From contig NZ_JAHBGI010000001.1 of assembly GCF_018500185.1 (NCBI RefSeq), positions 310,001 to 374,000 of the forward strand: a stretch of 64,000 bases of DNA, in the 5' to 3' direction. The translations under genes were made by a program, and so were the position numbers. Source of the DNA: Litoribacter ruber. Its GTDB lineage: Bacteria > Bacteroidota > Bacteroidia > Cytophagales > Cyclobacteriaceae. Below are positions 17,445-25,316 of the stretch, in pieces; positions within the stretch are counted from its first letter, which is position 1, and every line of letters starts with the position of its first letter. Under the pieces are notes generated by a model, which saw only the letters and a list, made by a program, of their open reading frames with translations, was not told the origin of the DNA and searched no databases.

Positions 17445-18337
17445 TTTTTCATTTTATTCGTAGTGGAATGCCAAATTCCGGCTATTCTGCACATATTTTC
17501 TTCAAAAGTGGCACCCTCTAAAAACCCGAATCGTGGGATTTCCATTTTCTTATACATATTTTGCTTATTAAGATAAGCTGGGTTATTCGCAAAGGCCATT
17601 TTAAAGCCTAGTGTTTCCAACATGTAAACTTCCCGAACACCGTAATTACCGTTTGGATAGGCAAAATATTTAACCTCTCTTCCAATCCAGTTTTCCAGCT
17701 TTTCTTTGGATAACCGAAGTTCCTCAAAAGCCTTTTCGTCATCGCAATTTGTGAGGATGGGGTGGGTGTGGGTATGAGCACCAATAGTGACATATTTTGA
17801 AAGGGAAGTATTTCTCAACTGATCCAGCGTCATGGCTTCCCTTTCCAAAGTGACTGAGCCCTTGATTTTCTCCAAGGTTGCCATCCGCTCATTGTTTGAG
17901 ACTTTTTTAAGCTGTTGAACCGATGGGTATCCTTTTCTGTCAGCTTTCAAAAAATAGGACCACCAATAGGTGCCCTCTTCTATGGCTTCTGTTGAAAAGA
18001 ATATGGTTACAGGAACCTGGTATCGGTTCGCTATTTCCACAATGTTTTCCTCGTTGGATTGCCATCCATCGTCTACGGTCAACAATACGGCTCCTTTTGG
18101 CAATTCAAGGTTATTGTCGATGATTTCTTCTAATTGTTCTGGCGAGATGAAAGTCATGCCCTCACTTTTTAGCCACACAATTGTTTTTTCAAACTCCACT
18201 TTTGAAGGATTGTGAAAATATACCGACAAAATGAAATTACCTTCCTTGGCTTTCTTAAGAGCTCTTTTTACGAACCCAAGCTTGATAAGGAGTTTTGCCA
18301 AAGGAAATGCTACTACATTTCTTAAATTTTTCTTCAT
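17432..18337 (-). CDS. NodB-type polysaccharide deacetylase family protein
   Basis: 301 residues. The family removes N- or O-acetyl groups from polysaccharides using a metal held by D-H-H. Visible are TVDDGWQSN (motif 1, D pair near residue 89), HTHTHP (motif 2, HxxxH, about 193-198) and FAYPNGNYG (motif 3). The N-terminus MKKNLRNVVAFPLAKLLIKLG is basic and amphipathic with no clear signal peptide, so it may be cytoplasmic or membrane-associated. Minus strand, alone between array copy 6 and the lyases. It fits removal of acetyl from amino sugars before another modification. The 271 bases upstream (18338-18608) hold no gene. Confidence 0.85.
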   Translation of the reverse strand: MKKNLRNVVAFPLAKLLIKLGFVKRALKKAKEGNFILSVYFHNPSKVEFEKTIVWLKSEGMTFISPEQLEEIIDNNLELPKGAVLLTVDDGWQSNEENIVEIANRYQVPVTIFFSTEAIEEGTYWWSYFLKADRKGYPSVQQLKKVSNNERMATLEKIKGSVTLEREAMTLDQLRNTSLSKYVTIGAHTHTHPILTNCDDEKAFEELRLSKEKLENWIGREVKYFAYPNGNYGVREVYMLETLGFKMAFANNPAYLNKQNMYKKMEIPRFGFLEGATFEENMCRIAGIWHSTTNKMKKRSK

Positions 18338-18608
18338 AATTAACTCTACAAAAAATTTTGCCCTTCATATTCATTCTAGGCAACAAATTACTTAAAGGTT
18401 AAAGTCTGGCAAAGGTTAGAATATTTTTGCCAACTTGATTAAACTGATCTATTTCAGTTTTTCGATTATTGAACATTTGTAACAGCAAAATGTTAGGATC
18501 AAAACTTCATTCCAAGTGCATTCTGCATATAAGGTAAAAATCAAGCCGGTCTTTTAAGAATTAGACTTAGGCTTTAGGGATGTAGTTGTAAATATAATAT
18601 TTTTTAAT

Positions 18609-19448
18609 TTAATAATTAAATAATTTTGTTCCAGCCGGCAGTTGCTTGTGTTTTCCAGTAGCCAGGAGCAGGTCTTCCACGCTTGATTTCTCACTTCCCA
18701 GTTTAATATTGTCAAAGTAAATCACCCTTTCAGTGGTGCTCGTTTTGCGTTTAGCCCATGAAGCTTTGTAAATACCCACCTTCCATCTTGGCAGATCGGT
18801 ATCGTACATGTTTCCCCCTTTATGCTCCAAAACCTTTTCCCCGTTTTGCCACACCTCGACCAGACCGTCTTTGCCATGATCATGGATGATATGGAAAATG
18901 AAATGGTGCCACTTGTCCTTCTCGACTTTCCCTAAATAATAATCCTTTCTGGTGGCTTTCTTATTTCCGGTCCGAAACATAAAATTGTCCTGATGAACTC
19001 TAAATGTGGTAGCCGGGCTTCCTCCGGTTGCCTGATGCCATTGGGAAATGATATCGTTATCGTGGTCCCATTTAAAATGTTCGGAAGGAATGTATACTGA
19101 ATAAGAGTACCATCTATCATGGTGGTCTTGCGGTGGAAAAAGTACCTCGCTTCGCTTACCATTACTTTGGATGGGGTCTTGTTCTCTAAGTTCAAATCTC
19201 CCAACCTTGTTCCGGCCGCCTGCCGGATCATCTACCACGGTGAAGGCATGATCTATGCCAAATTGCTGATGAACCTGTCCAAAAGGGTCTCTGCCGTTGA
19301 AATCCTCTTCAATGAGTACTTTGGGTGGGTTTAGGGTTTGCTTAATGGCAGTGGAAAATGCACTAACTGCGCTTTGGTCGTAGCCTGTGACAATCAAGGC
19401 TAATGCGGTAAGACAAAAAAAGGTTGCTGATTTCAATAACAACTGCAT
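18609..19448 (-). CDS. Secreted polysaccharide lyase-like protein (PF14099 type), paralogue 1, no lipobox
   Basis: 279 residues. It matches the heparin lyase I/glucuronan lyase beta-jelly-roll family: NGKRSEVLFPPQD, RWYSYSVYIPS, DNDIISQWHQ, then WHHFIFHIIHDHGKDG, VEVWQNGEKV and RWKVGIYKASW. The N-terminal hydrophobic stretch looks like a signal peptide, but the position where the paralogues have the lipobox cysteine (TVSCD) reads VTGYD, so this copy should be released rather than lipid-anchored. It also lacks the long low-complexity tail of the other three. The family cleaves uronic-acid polymers by beta-elimination; the real substrate here is inferred to be the local EPS. Confidence 0.75.
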   Translation of the reverse strand: MQLLLKSATFFCLTALALIVTGYDQSAVSAFSTAIKQTLNPPKVLIEEDFNGRDPFGQVHQQFGIDHAFTVVDDPAGGRNKVGRFELREQDPIQSNGKRSEVLFPPQDHHDRWYSYSVYIPSEHFKWDHDNDIISQWHQATGGSPATTFRVHQDNFMFRTGNKKATRKDYYLGKVEKDKWHHFIFHIIHDHGKDGLVEVWQNGEKVLEHKGGNMYDTDLPRWKVGIYKASWAKRKTSTTERVIYFDNIKLGSEKSSVEDLLLATGKHKQLPAGTKLFNY

Positions 19449-19547
19449 GACTGAAAATATTGGTTTGTAATCTCTTTATATATACTACAAATCCAGCGCC
19501 ATATAGTTATGTGCAAGCGGCGAATCAATTGGGTATAAACAAAAAAA

Positions 19548-19565
19548 GGTGGCCATTTGGCCACC
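19548..19565 (-). terminator. Terminator of lyase paralogue 2
   Basis: GGTGGCC and GGCCACC stem with loop ATTT; on the minus strand it is followed by seven T (19541-19547). It lies 19 bases past the stop of the 19585 gene. Confidence 0.8.
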
Positions 19566-19584
19566 TTTTTCTTTGGGATTGAGA

Positions 19585-20514
19585 TTATCTCCACCATCTT
19601 CTTCTAGAAGGTCTGCTAGTTGTCTCATTTGAGCTAGTAGAAGTGCTTCCTGAGCTTACTGTAGAGTTGCTGTTGCTAGAGGTGTTGTTTGAAGCTGCAT
19701 TGCCTACAGCAGTCAAAGTGCCTACGAGCATTTCTGTAAGGTCGGCTCTTTGGTTACCAACTTTGATGTTATCAAACATTAGGACTCTTACATCTGTGTC
19801 CGTGTTTCTGTTGGCCCACGAAGCCTTGTAGATACCTACTTTCCATCTTGGCATTTCCAAAGGATACATGTTACCACCTTTTTGAGAAAGGATCTTTTTG
19901 CCATTGTGCCATACTTCTACAAGACCGTCACTGTTTGGAGAGTGCACGATGTGGAATACAAAGTCATGCCATACATCCTTTGTGGCTACTCCAAGGTCAA
20001 AATCTTTCCTGCTTTCCTTCGTGTTACCGGATTTTACAAGGAATCTGTCATTCTGAACCCTTACAGTAGTTGCTGGGCTTCCGCCTCCGGCTTGGTGCCA
20101 CTGCGTGATGATGTCATTGTCTCTGTCCGTTCTGAATCCACTGGAAGGAAGGAAAACTGAATAAGAATACCATCTGTCTTTGTTGTCTTGAGCAGGGAAG
20201 AGCACTTCTGATCTTTTACCGTTGCTGGTGATTGGATCATTTTTTCTCAATTCGAATCTACCTGCTTTGTTACTTCTGTCTCTTGGATCTTCTACTACAT
20301 TGAAAGCGTGGTTGGTGCCAAACTGCTTGTGAACCTGACCAAATGGGTTGCTTCCAAGGAAATCTTCTTGAAGAAGAACATTGGCTGAAGTAGATCTCAG
20401 AGCAGTCATCTCTTCAGAGAACTCTCCGTGTCCTGTTGTGTCACATGATACTGTCGCTAGTCCTAGGATTGAAAGGCCGACAAATAAGGTAAATTTGCTT
20501 CTTAAACTTTGCAT
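19585..20514 (-). CDS. Polysaccharide lyase-like lipoprotein (PF14099 type), paralogue 2
   Basis: 309 residues. The signal peptide ends in the lipobox LATVSC, so the mature protein should be lipid-anchored. The lyase-fold core (about 45-260) has NGKRSEVLFPAQD, RWYSYSVFLPS, DNDIITQWHQAGGGSPATT, WHDFVFHIVHS, VEVWHNGKKI and RWKVGIYKASW. A Ser/Thr/Asn-rich linker of about 35 residues then leads to a basic, aromatic C-terminus RPSRRRWWR. The tail does not look like a type IX sorting domain. Preceded by a 1-kb gene-free region with elements shared with paralogues 3 and 4. Probably acts on uronic-acid EPS at the cell surface or in the periplasm. Confidence 0.75.
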   Translation of the reverse strand: MQSLRSKFTLFVGLSILGLATVSCDTTGHGEFSEEMTALRSTSANVLLQEDFLGSNPFGQVHKQFGTNHAFNVVEDPRDRSNKAGRFELRKNDPITSNGKRSEVLFPAQDNKDRWYSYSVFLPSSGFRTDRDNDIITQWHQAGGGSPATTVRVQNDRFLVKSGNTKESRKDFDLGVATKDVWHDFVFHIVHSPNSDGLVEVWHNGKKILSQKGGNMYPLEMPRWKVGIYKASWANRNTDTDVRVLMFDNIKVGNQRADLTEMLVGTLTAVGNAASNNTSSNSNSTVSSGSTSTSSNETTSRPSRRRWWR

Positions 20515-20583
20515 TTTGTTTTCAATAAATTAATTGCTGGGAATTTTTAATTTTTGCTGGGGTTGGTTTTACTCTGTGTGAAT

Positions 20584-20596
20584 AAGGGCTTATGTT
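20584..20596 (-). promoter_or_regulatory. Conserved upstream element A of lyase paralogue 2
   Basis: Plus strand reads AAGGGCTTATGTT, 70 bases upstream of the ATG. The same 13-mer lies 61 bases upstream of paralogue 3, and AAGGGCTAATATT 79 bases upstream of paralogue 4. Confidence 0.4.
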
Positions 20597-20750
20597 TTTT
20601 ATCTTTTCACGCATTTCAAAAGGATGGAAGTGTTATCTCATAGTGGGACTTCCTCGGCTCGTGTCTTTCATCTCTATGTCTGTTATGGTGAATATTTTGG
20701 TTTGTGATATTGTATTAACAGTCTGCCTAAGCCAATTATTATACCCTGAA

Positions 20751-20766
20751 AATTAACTTCTTTTAA
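20751..20766 (-). promoter_or_regulatory. Conserved upstream element B of lyase paralogue 2
   Basis: AATTAACTTCTTTTAA on the plus strand; paralogue 3 has AATTGACTTCTTTTAA at 23048-23063 and paralogue 4 has AATTGACTTTTTTGAA at 25287-25302. Function unknown. Confidence 0.35.
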
Positions 20767-20855
20767 TAACTTTGATTGATTTATAATAAAAAATAGCTAA
20801 TAAATTATATTATTCCGTTTTATTTCAACAAATAATGATTAAAATATTACTTGTA

Positions 20856-20924
20856 TCCCAATTCGATTTGGGACTATTACTTTATGGGGGTTAGGTATGT
20901 CAGCAGGTTGTATGTAATAGTCCC
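20856..20924. repeat. Inverted-repeat cluster with two competing hairpins
   Basis: TCCCAA (20856-20861) pairs with TTGGGA (20868-20873). GGGACTATTAC (20870-20880) pairs perfectly with GTAATAGTCCC (20914-20924). The two stems share GGGA, so only one can form at a time. Confidence 0.5.
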
Positions 20925-21570
20925 TCTGATAAAAATTAATAATTCATAACAATAGAGATAAATTATAAATAATTAAAGATTGATTTGTGTTTTGATATTT
21001 TGGTAATTTTTGCATTATTATGGTCTTTAAGTAAAAGGTTCTTTGTAGTATATAAACAGTTTAAATTTGAGTATTAAGGATATAAAATCGTAAATAAATG
21101 GTTGGATAATTATTTTATTGTAATGAGCACTAATGGGTTGAAGTGAGCTTTGGGGTTTAAATATCCCCACATTGTAGAATAGGATTTACCAATACAGGTT
21201 ACTTTTGACTTGTTAAAAGTGTCATATAGTTATTGATAATCTTGTTAAAATTATATTATTTGGGGTATAGGATGAAATAAGTATGTGTGATGTGGATATA
21301 TCGTAACTGTAGTTGGCGTAGCTAGTATTGGGGTGTTTAAGTAATGGTGTGTGAGGTTCAAATTATGAGGCTAAAAAGTTGGATTTGATAAATAGATAAA
21401 TACCAGTGGCTTATCCTGATTGGGGAAATGTGTGGGGTGAATATGGCGTTGGTTGAAAAGCGGGCCAAGACAAAATAATCGACTTTAAACGTATGGCTTT
21501 GCTAAGACCTAGCTCTTCAAATTCAAAAGTAAACGGTCCGAAGCTGCGAGAGGTCAATTAAAAAAAAAAA

Positions 21571-21594
21571 GGCAACCCCGTGGATGGGGTTGCC
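21571..21594 (-). terminator. Terminator of lyase paralogue 3
   Basis: GGCAACCCC and GGGGTTGCC form a 9-bp stem with loop GTGGAT; on the minus strand it is followed by about twelve T. It lies 27 bases past the stop of the 21622 gene. Confidence 0.85.
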
Positions 21595-21621
21595 TTATGA
21601 GGAATTGGGATTGATCAAATT

Positions 21622-22908
21622 TTATCTGCCTCCGTTGCCACGCTGCTCTTCACGCTGGTGGGAATTGTAAGGTACGGTTGGTGTTTCTGACCCGCCTGTA
21701 CTTGGGTTGGTATTTGGCGATTCCGGATTGGATGGAGGTGGAGGAGTTGGTCTTACTGGCTGGGCCGCGGCTCTTGCTTCTGCTTCTGCCTGGGCTTTGG
21801 CCTCTGCTTCGGCTGCCGCTCGTGCTTCAGCCTCAGCTGCCGCTCTTGCCTCAGCCTCAGCTGCTGCTCTGGCTTCTGCCTCGGCTGCTGCCCTGGCTTC
21901 TGCCTCAGCAGTAGCTCTTGCCTCAGCTTCTGCTGCTGCCCTGGCTTCCTCTTCGGCAGCCTTTCTTTCAGCTTCTTCTCTTTCTCTAGCTTCTTGCTCT
22001 TCTCTTTCTTTGGCTTCCTCGGCTGCTCTTCTTTCTTCTTCAGCTTTTCTTTCGGCTTCCTCACGTGCCTCTTGCTCAGCTCTTGCCTCAGCTTCGGCTC
22101 TTGCCGCTGCAGTAGCTCTTGGCGCCATGGCTTCTAGGTCTGCATTTCTGTCACCTACTTTTAGGTTGTCAAAGTAAAGCGTTCTCAATCTCGTATCAGT
22201 GCTTCTGCTGGCCCATGACGCTTTGTAGATACCTACTTTCCATCTGGGAAGATCCAAGTCGTGCATGTTTCCGCCTTTTCTTTCCATTACCTTCTCGCCG
22301 TTGTGCCAAACTTCCAAAATACCGTCGCTACCATGCGAGTGTACGAAATGGAATACGAACTCGTGCCATTTATCTTTTTCTACGTCGCCAAATACATAAT
22401 CTTCTCTTTTGTCTTTGGTTTCACCGGATTTCACTAGCCATTTGCCGTTGTGGATTCTAAGTGTGGTAGCTGGACTCCCACCGCCTGTTTGGTGCCACTG
22501 GGCGATGATGTCATTGTCACTGTCTTCTTCAAATTCATCTGAAGGGACGTATATAGAATAAGAGTACCATCTTTCTTTATCTTCCTGTGGCGGGAAAAGA
22601 ACCTCAGAGCGGATGCCGTTTGAGGTGATAGGGTCTCCGTAGCGAAGTTCGAATCTTCCGACCTTGTTGCTTCTGTCTCTTGGATCCTCTACTACATTAA
22701 AAGCGTGTCCGGTTCCAAACTGCTGGTGAACCTGACTCAATGGGTTGCTGCCGTTGAAATCTTCTGACATCAAGATGCTGGAGGAGGTGGATCTCAATGC
22801 GCTTGTTTCTTCTGGGTGTTCGTCATAACCGACGGTGTCGCAAGAAACTGCTGCAAGGCCTAAAGAGAAAAGGCCTAGAAGGTAGGTTGCTTTTGTTAAT
22901 CTTCTCAT
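21622..22908 (-). CDS. Polysaccharide lyase-like lipoprotein with long Ala/Glu/Arg helix, paralogue 3
   Basis: 428 residues. The lipobox is LAAVSC. The lyase-fold core runs to about residue 265 (NGIRSEVLFPPQE, RWYSYSIYVPS, DNDIIAQWHQ, WHEFVFHFVHSHGSDG, RWKVGIYKASW). It is followed by roughly 115 residues of charged, Ala-rich sequence with an 8-residue period (AEAEARAA) expected to form a long single helix or coiled coil, then a Pro/Ser/Asn-rich stretch and a polar end QREEQRGNGGR. The core would be held away from the membrane or cell wall by the rod. The tandem DNA repeat under it (21764-21955) could change length between strains. Confidence 0.75.
   Translation of the reverse strand: MRRLTKATYLLGLFSLGLAAVSCDTVGYDEHPEETSALRSTSSSILMSEDFNGSNPLSQVHQQFGTGHAFNVVEDPRDRSNKVGRFELRYGDPITSNGIRSEVLFPPQEDKERWYSYSIYVPSDEFEEDSDNDIIAQWHQTGGGSPATTLRIHNGKWLVKSGETKDKREDYVFGDVEKDKWHEFVFHFVHSHGSDGILEVWHNGEKVMERKGGNMHDLDLPRWKVGIYKASWASRSTDTRLRTLYFDNLKVGDRNADLEAMAPRATAAARAEAEARAEQEAREEAERKAEEERRAAEEAKEREEQEAREREEAERKAAEEEARAAAEAEARATAEAEARAAAEAEARAAAEAEARAAAEAEARAAAEAEAKAQAEAEARAAAQPVRPTPPPPSNPESPNTNPSTGGSETPTVPYNSHQREEQRGNGGR
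21764..21955. repeat. Eight imperfect 24-bp tandem repeats inside lyase paralogue 3
   Basis: Consecutive 24-mers such as GCTGCCGCTCTTGCCTCAGC plus CTCA (plus strand) repeat eight times in frame and encode the 8-residue AEAEARAA-type period. Copies differ mainly at synonymous positions. Confidence 0.8.
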
Positions 22909-22968
22909 GGGATACTTCTAAATACTATTAAGTGTTTGCTGGGATGAAAGGCGAGGGCAAAAATCTAA

Positions 22969-22981
22969 AAGGGCTTATGTT
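22969..22981 (-). promoter_or_regulatory. Conserved upstream element A of lyase paralogue 3
   Basis: AAGGGCTTATGTT on the plus strand, identical to the element upstream of paralogue 2, 61 bases before the ATG. Confidence 0.4.
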
Positions 22982-23047
22982 AAAGGGATAGAGTCTTTAC
23001 CCTCACCGTTCTTGTGCCTTCTCTAATAGCCAATACCATTCCTTAAT

Positions 23048-23063
23048 AATTGACTTCTTTTAA
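23048..23063 (-). promoter_or_regulatory. Conserved upstream element B of lyase paralogue 3
   Basis: AATTGACTTCTTTTAA, one mismatch to the element at 20751-20766. Confidence 0.35.
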
Positions 23064-23144
23064 GGTTTAGAATTAAAAAACAATACTATGTATATTTTAA
23101 ATTGTATAAAACCTATAAATTAAGATTTTTAGTTTTGTGCTATT

Positions 23145-23160
23145 TTACCAGAACTGGTAA
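23145..23160. promoter_or_regulatory. Palindrome, possible operator
   Basis: TTACCAG-AA-CTGGTAA is a perfect 7+7 inverted repeat about 240 bases upstream of paralogue 3. Operator-like in form; no regulator assigned. Confidence 0.35.
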
Positions 23161-23883
23161 GGGGGGGAATGAGTCTTAAATGCATTTGTTGACCAAAAAG
23201 AGTTGGTTAATAGTCAAATAAAAAGTTTTTGCACTATTGATAGTCAAAAATTGAATTTTACCAATTAGGTACATTTTTCCTATTTACAGGTAATTCTTTG
23301 CGAATGGCATGGGTAAATTTCTAAGGCCTGCCAATTGAATTTAATATTTAAAAATTATATATGAACTACTTGAAAATGTAAATGTAAATATATTAAAATA
23401 TGTAAGTATCTTAATATCAATTTAATGTCGCGCTATTTGGTGTAAGATTGTTCTACAATCTGTAGAGGTCATTGTACTTATAAAAAAGATCTATTGTTGG
23501 TATTATTTAAAATGTATTAATTGTCGGTATAATTCTTTTCAAAATAAGAATAATTATATAAAGGTATAGAATGTTATGTTTATGAAAATTTAAAAGTTGG
23601 ATGGATGACAAAATCGATTTAAGGTGCTCGGGATATAAGTTCCAATTATGCTCACATTTTCCATTAAAAAGTGTGGAATCCGGTGCTAAATGTGAGACCT
23701 CTATAATTTGGCTTGATTAGGCGATATGCCTGATAATCAGAATTTACGCTTGATTTGGTTGTGATTTACTTCGTTGTACACGTGTTAAGGGGGTAGAAGC
23801 TGTATTCAGCCTGCTTTGTGGTGAACATTGGCTGTTAAAAACACTTGACTCAGGAGGGGGCTTTAAATTTTGGCAAAAAAAAA

Positions 23884-23900
23884 GTAGCCCATAGGGCTAC
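23884..23900 (-). terminator. Terminator of lyase paralogue 4
   Basis: GTAGCCC and GGGCTAC around ATA, extended by flanking A and T runs; followed on the minus strand by nine T. It lies 30 bases past the stop at 23931. Confidence 0.8.
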
Positions 23901-23930
23901 TTTTTGGTCAAGGAATAAGAAGCAATTAAA

Positions 23931-24995
23931 TTATCTTCTCCATCCCCATCCCCAGCTTCTTCTGGAAGGTCTTCTGTTATTTCTCCAGCCTCTTCTTTCA
24001 TCATCAGTGTTGTCTTCACTTACTTCTGAGGAAGATGATGAAGAACTGCTGCTGCTGGAGGAGCTGCTTGAGCTTGAGTTATTAGAACCTGAATCATTAG
24101 AGCTGCTTGAAGAGGAACTGCTTGAAGAAGAGCTGCTGCCTTCTGAGCTTGATCCGCCGCCTGTTGAGCTAGAAGATCCTGAACTGGCGCTAGATGAATT
24201 TCGGGCTACCATCATTTCTTCCAAGTTAGCTCTTTGGCTTCCGATTCTTACGTTGTCAAACATAAGGGCTCTCATTCGGGTGTCCGTATTTCTGCTCATC
24301 CATGAAGCTTTGTAGATACCGATTTTCCATCTAGGAAGCTCCATGTCGTACATGTTTCCGCCTCTTTCTTCAAGTACCTTCTCCCCGTTGTGCCATACTT
24401 CAAGCACGCCGTCGCTACCTGGAGAGTGAACGATATGGAACACGAAATCATGCCATGTGTCCTTAGTAGCTGGTCCAAGGTCGAAATCCTTTCTATCTTC
24501 TTTTCTGTTACCAGACTTCACAAGGAATCTGTCATTGTGAACTCTTACAGTAGTAGAAGGGCTTCCGCCTCCGGCTTGGTGCCACTGAGTGATGATGTCA
24601 TTATCGCTATCTCTCTCAAATGTGTTGGCAGGTAGGTATAGAGAATAAGAGTACCATCTGTCTCTGTTGTCCTGGGCAGGGAAAAGAACTTCAGATCTCT
24701 TGCCGTTACTTTGGATAGGATCGTCTTGTCTCAACTCGAAGCGGCCAACTCGGTTGCTTCTGTCCTGAGGATCTTCCACTGTATTGAAAGAGTGGCTAAC
24801 CGGCAACTGCTGGTGTACTTGGCTGAATGGGTTATTTCCCATGAAGTCCTCATTGATTAGGACATTGGCGGAGACGGATCTCAACGCGCTCATTTCTTCT
24901 GTGAACTCATCGTGACCTGTGGTGTCACATGAGATAGTGGCTAGACCTAGCGTGGATAGGCCTACTATGTAAGCCACTTTTGTTAAAATTTGCAT
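23931..24995 (-). CDS. Polysaccharide lyase-like lipoprotein with Ser-rich tail, paralogue 4
   Basis: 354 residues from ATG 24995. A longer frame to 25112 exists, but the signal peptide starts at MQILTKVAYIVGLS and ends in lipobox LATISC, so the internal start is preferred. The lyase-fold core is very close to paralogue 2 (NGKRSEVLFPAQD, RWYSYSLYLPA, DNDIITQWHQAGGGSPSTT, WHDFVFHIVHSPGSDG, RWKIGIYKASW). About 75 residues of mostly serine follow, then an acidic patch and a basic/aromatic end (RRGWRNNRRPSRRSWGWGW, then RR). The Arg/Trp-rich terminus is shared in type with paralogue 2. A role on acidic EPS is inferred. Confidence 0.75.
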   Translation of the reverse strand: MQILTKVAYIVGLSTLGLATISCDTTGHDEFTEEMSALRSVSANVLINEDFMGNNPFSQVHQQLPVSHSFNTVEDPQDRSNRVGRFELRQDDPIQSNGKRSEVLFPAQDNRDRWYSYSLYLPANTFERDSDNDIITQWHQAGGGSPSTTVRVHNDRFLVKSGNRKEDRKDFDLGPATKDTWHDFVFHIVHSPGSDGVLEVWHNGEKVLEERGGNMYDMELPRWKIGIYKASWMSRNTDTRMRALMFDNVRIGSQRANLEEMMVARNSSSASSGSSSSTGGGSSSEGSSSSSSSSSSSSSNDSGSNNSSSSSSSSSSSSSSSSSEVSEDNTDDERRGWRNNRRPSRRSWGWGWRR

Positions 24996-25073
24996 TCGAT
25001 TACTGGTTATTATTTTAATTCTTTGGGATTGGTTTATGATTTTGCGCCGCTTGGAGGATGTCTTCAATACTTT

Positions 25074-25086
25074 AAGGGCTAATATT
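25074..25086 (-). promoter_or_regulatory. Variant upstream element A of lyase paralogue 4
   Basis: AAGGGCTAATATT, 11 of 13 bases as in paralogues 2 and 3, 79 bases before the ATG. Confidence 0.3.
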
Positions 25087-25286
25087 ATTTTGTAATCCCT
25101 CCCGCGCTGCAAGGCTAGTTGTTGATTCCTCTGGGATCTCCTTTATTCGTTGTCATTTTGCTGGGGTTTGAGTTCGAATTAATTTTAGGAGCCGGCTTTT
25201 TCTGCCGCACTTGCTATATAAACCTTGAAAACAGGGATATTATTGTAGGCTAGAAAATTTACTTATTCCATGATTATCAAATTTTT

Positions 25287-25316
25287 AATTGACTTTTTTG
25301 AAGTTAAAATTAACTT
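25287..25316. promoter_or_regulatory. Upstream element B of paralogue 4 with abutting palindrome
   Basis: AATTGACTTTTTTGAA overlaps the palindrome AAGTTAA-AA-TTAACTT (25301-25316). Possible binding site; no regulator assigned. Confidence 0.3.

Larger units (their letters stand above)
20515..21570. other. Gene-free AT-rich region upstream of lyase paralogue 2
   Basis: About 1.05 kb with no credible ORF. It contains the shared elements at 20584-20596 and 20751-20766, and an inverted-repeat cluster at 20856-20924 that can form two mutually exclusive hairpins. The remainder is AT-rich with no further structure I can defend. Confidence 0.6.
22909..23883. other. Gene-free AT-rich region upstream of lyase paralogue 3
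   Basis: About 975 bases without a credible gene. It holds shared elements at 22969-22981 and 23048-23063 and a 16-base palindrome at 23145-23160. Nothing else recognisable. Confidence 0.6.

Noticed and set aside
21764-21955. CRISPR-like array
   Set aside because: The repeats are directly adjacent with no spacers, and lie in frame inside a coding region.
21707-22177. 156-residue Ala/Ser-rich plus-strand ORF
   Set aside because: It is the antisense of the repetitive 3' part of lyase paralogue 3; the composition simply mirrors the GCT/GCC-rich repeats.
23845-24315. 156-residue Leu/Glu-rich plus-strand ORF
   Set aside because: Antisense of the poly-Ser tail of lyase paralogue 4; no start signal and a composition forced by the AGC/TCT repeats.
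24996-25112. N-terminal extension of lyase paralogue 4 (start at 25112)
   Set aside because: It would bury the signal peptide behind 39 basic residues; paralogues start directly with the signal peptide.
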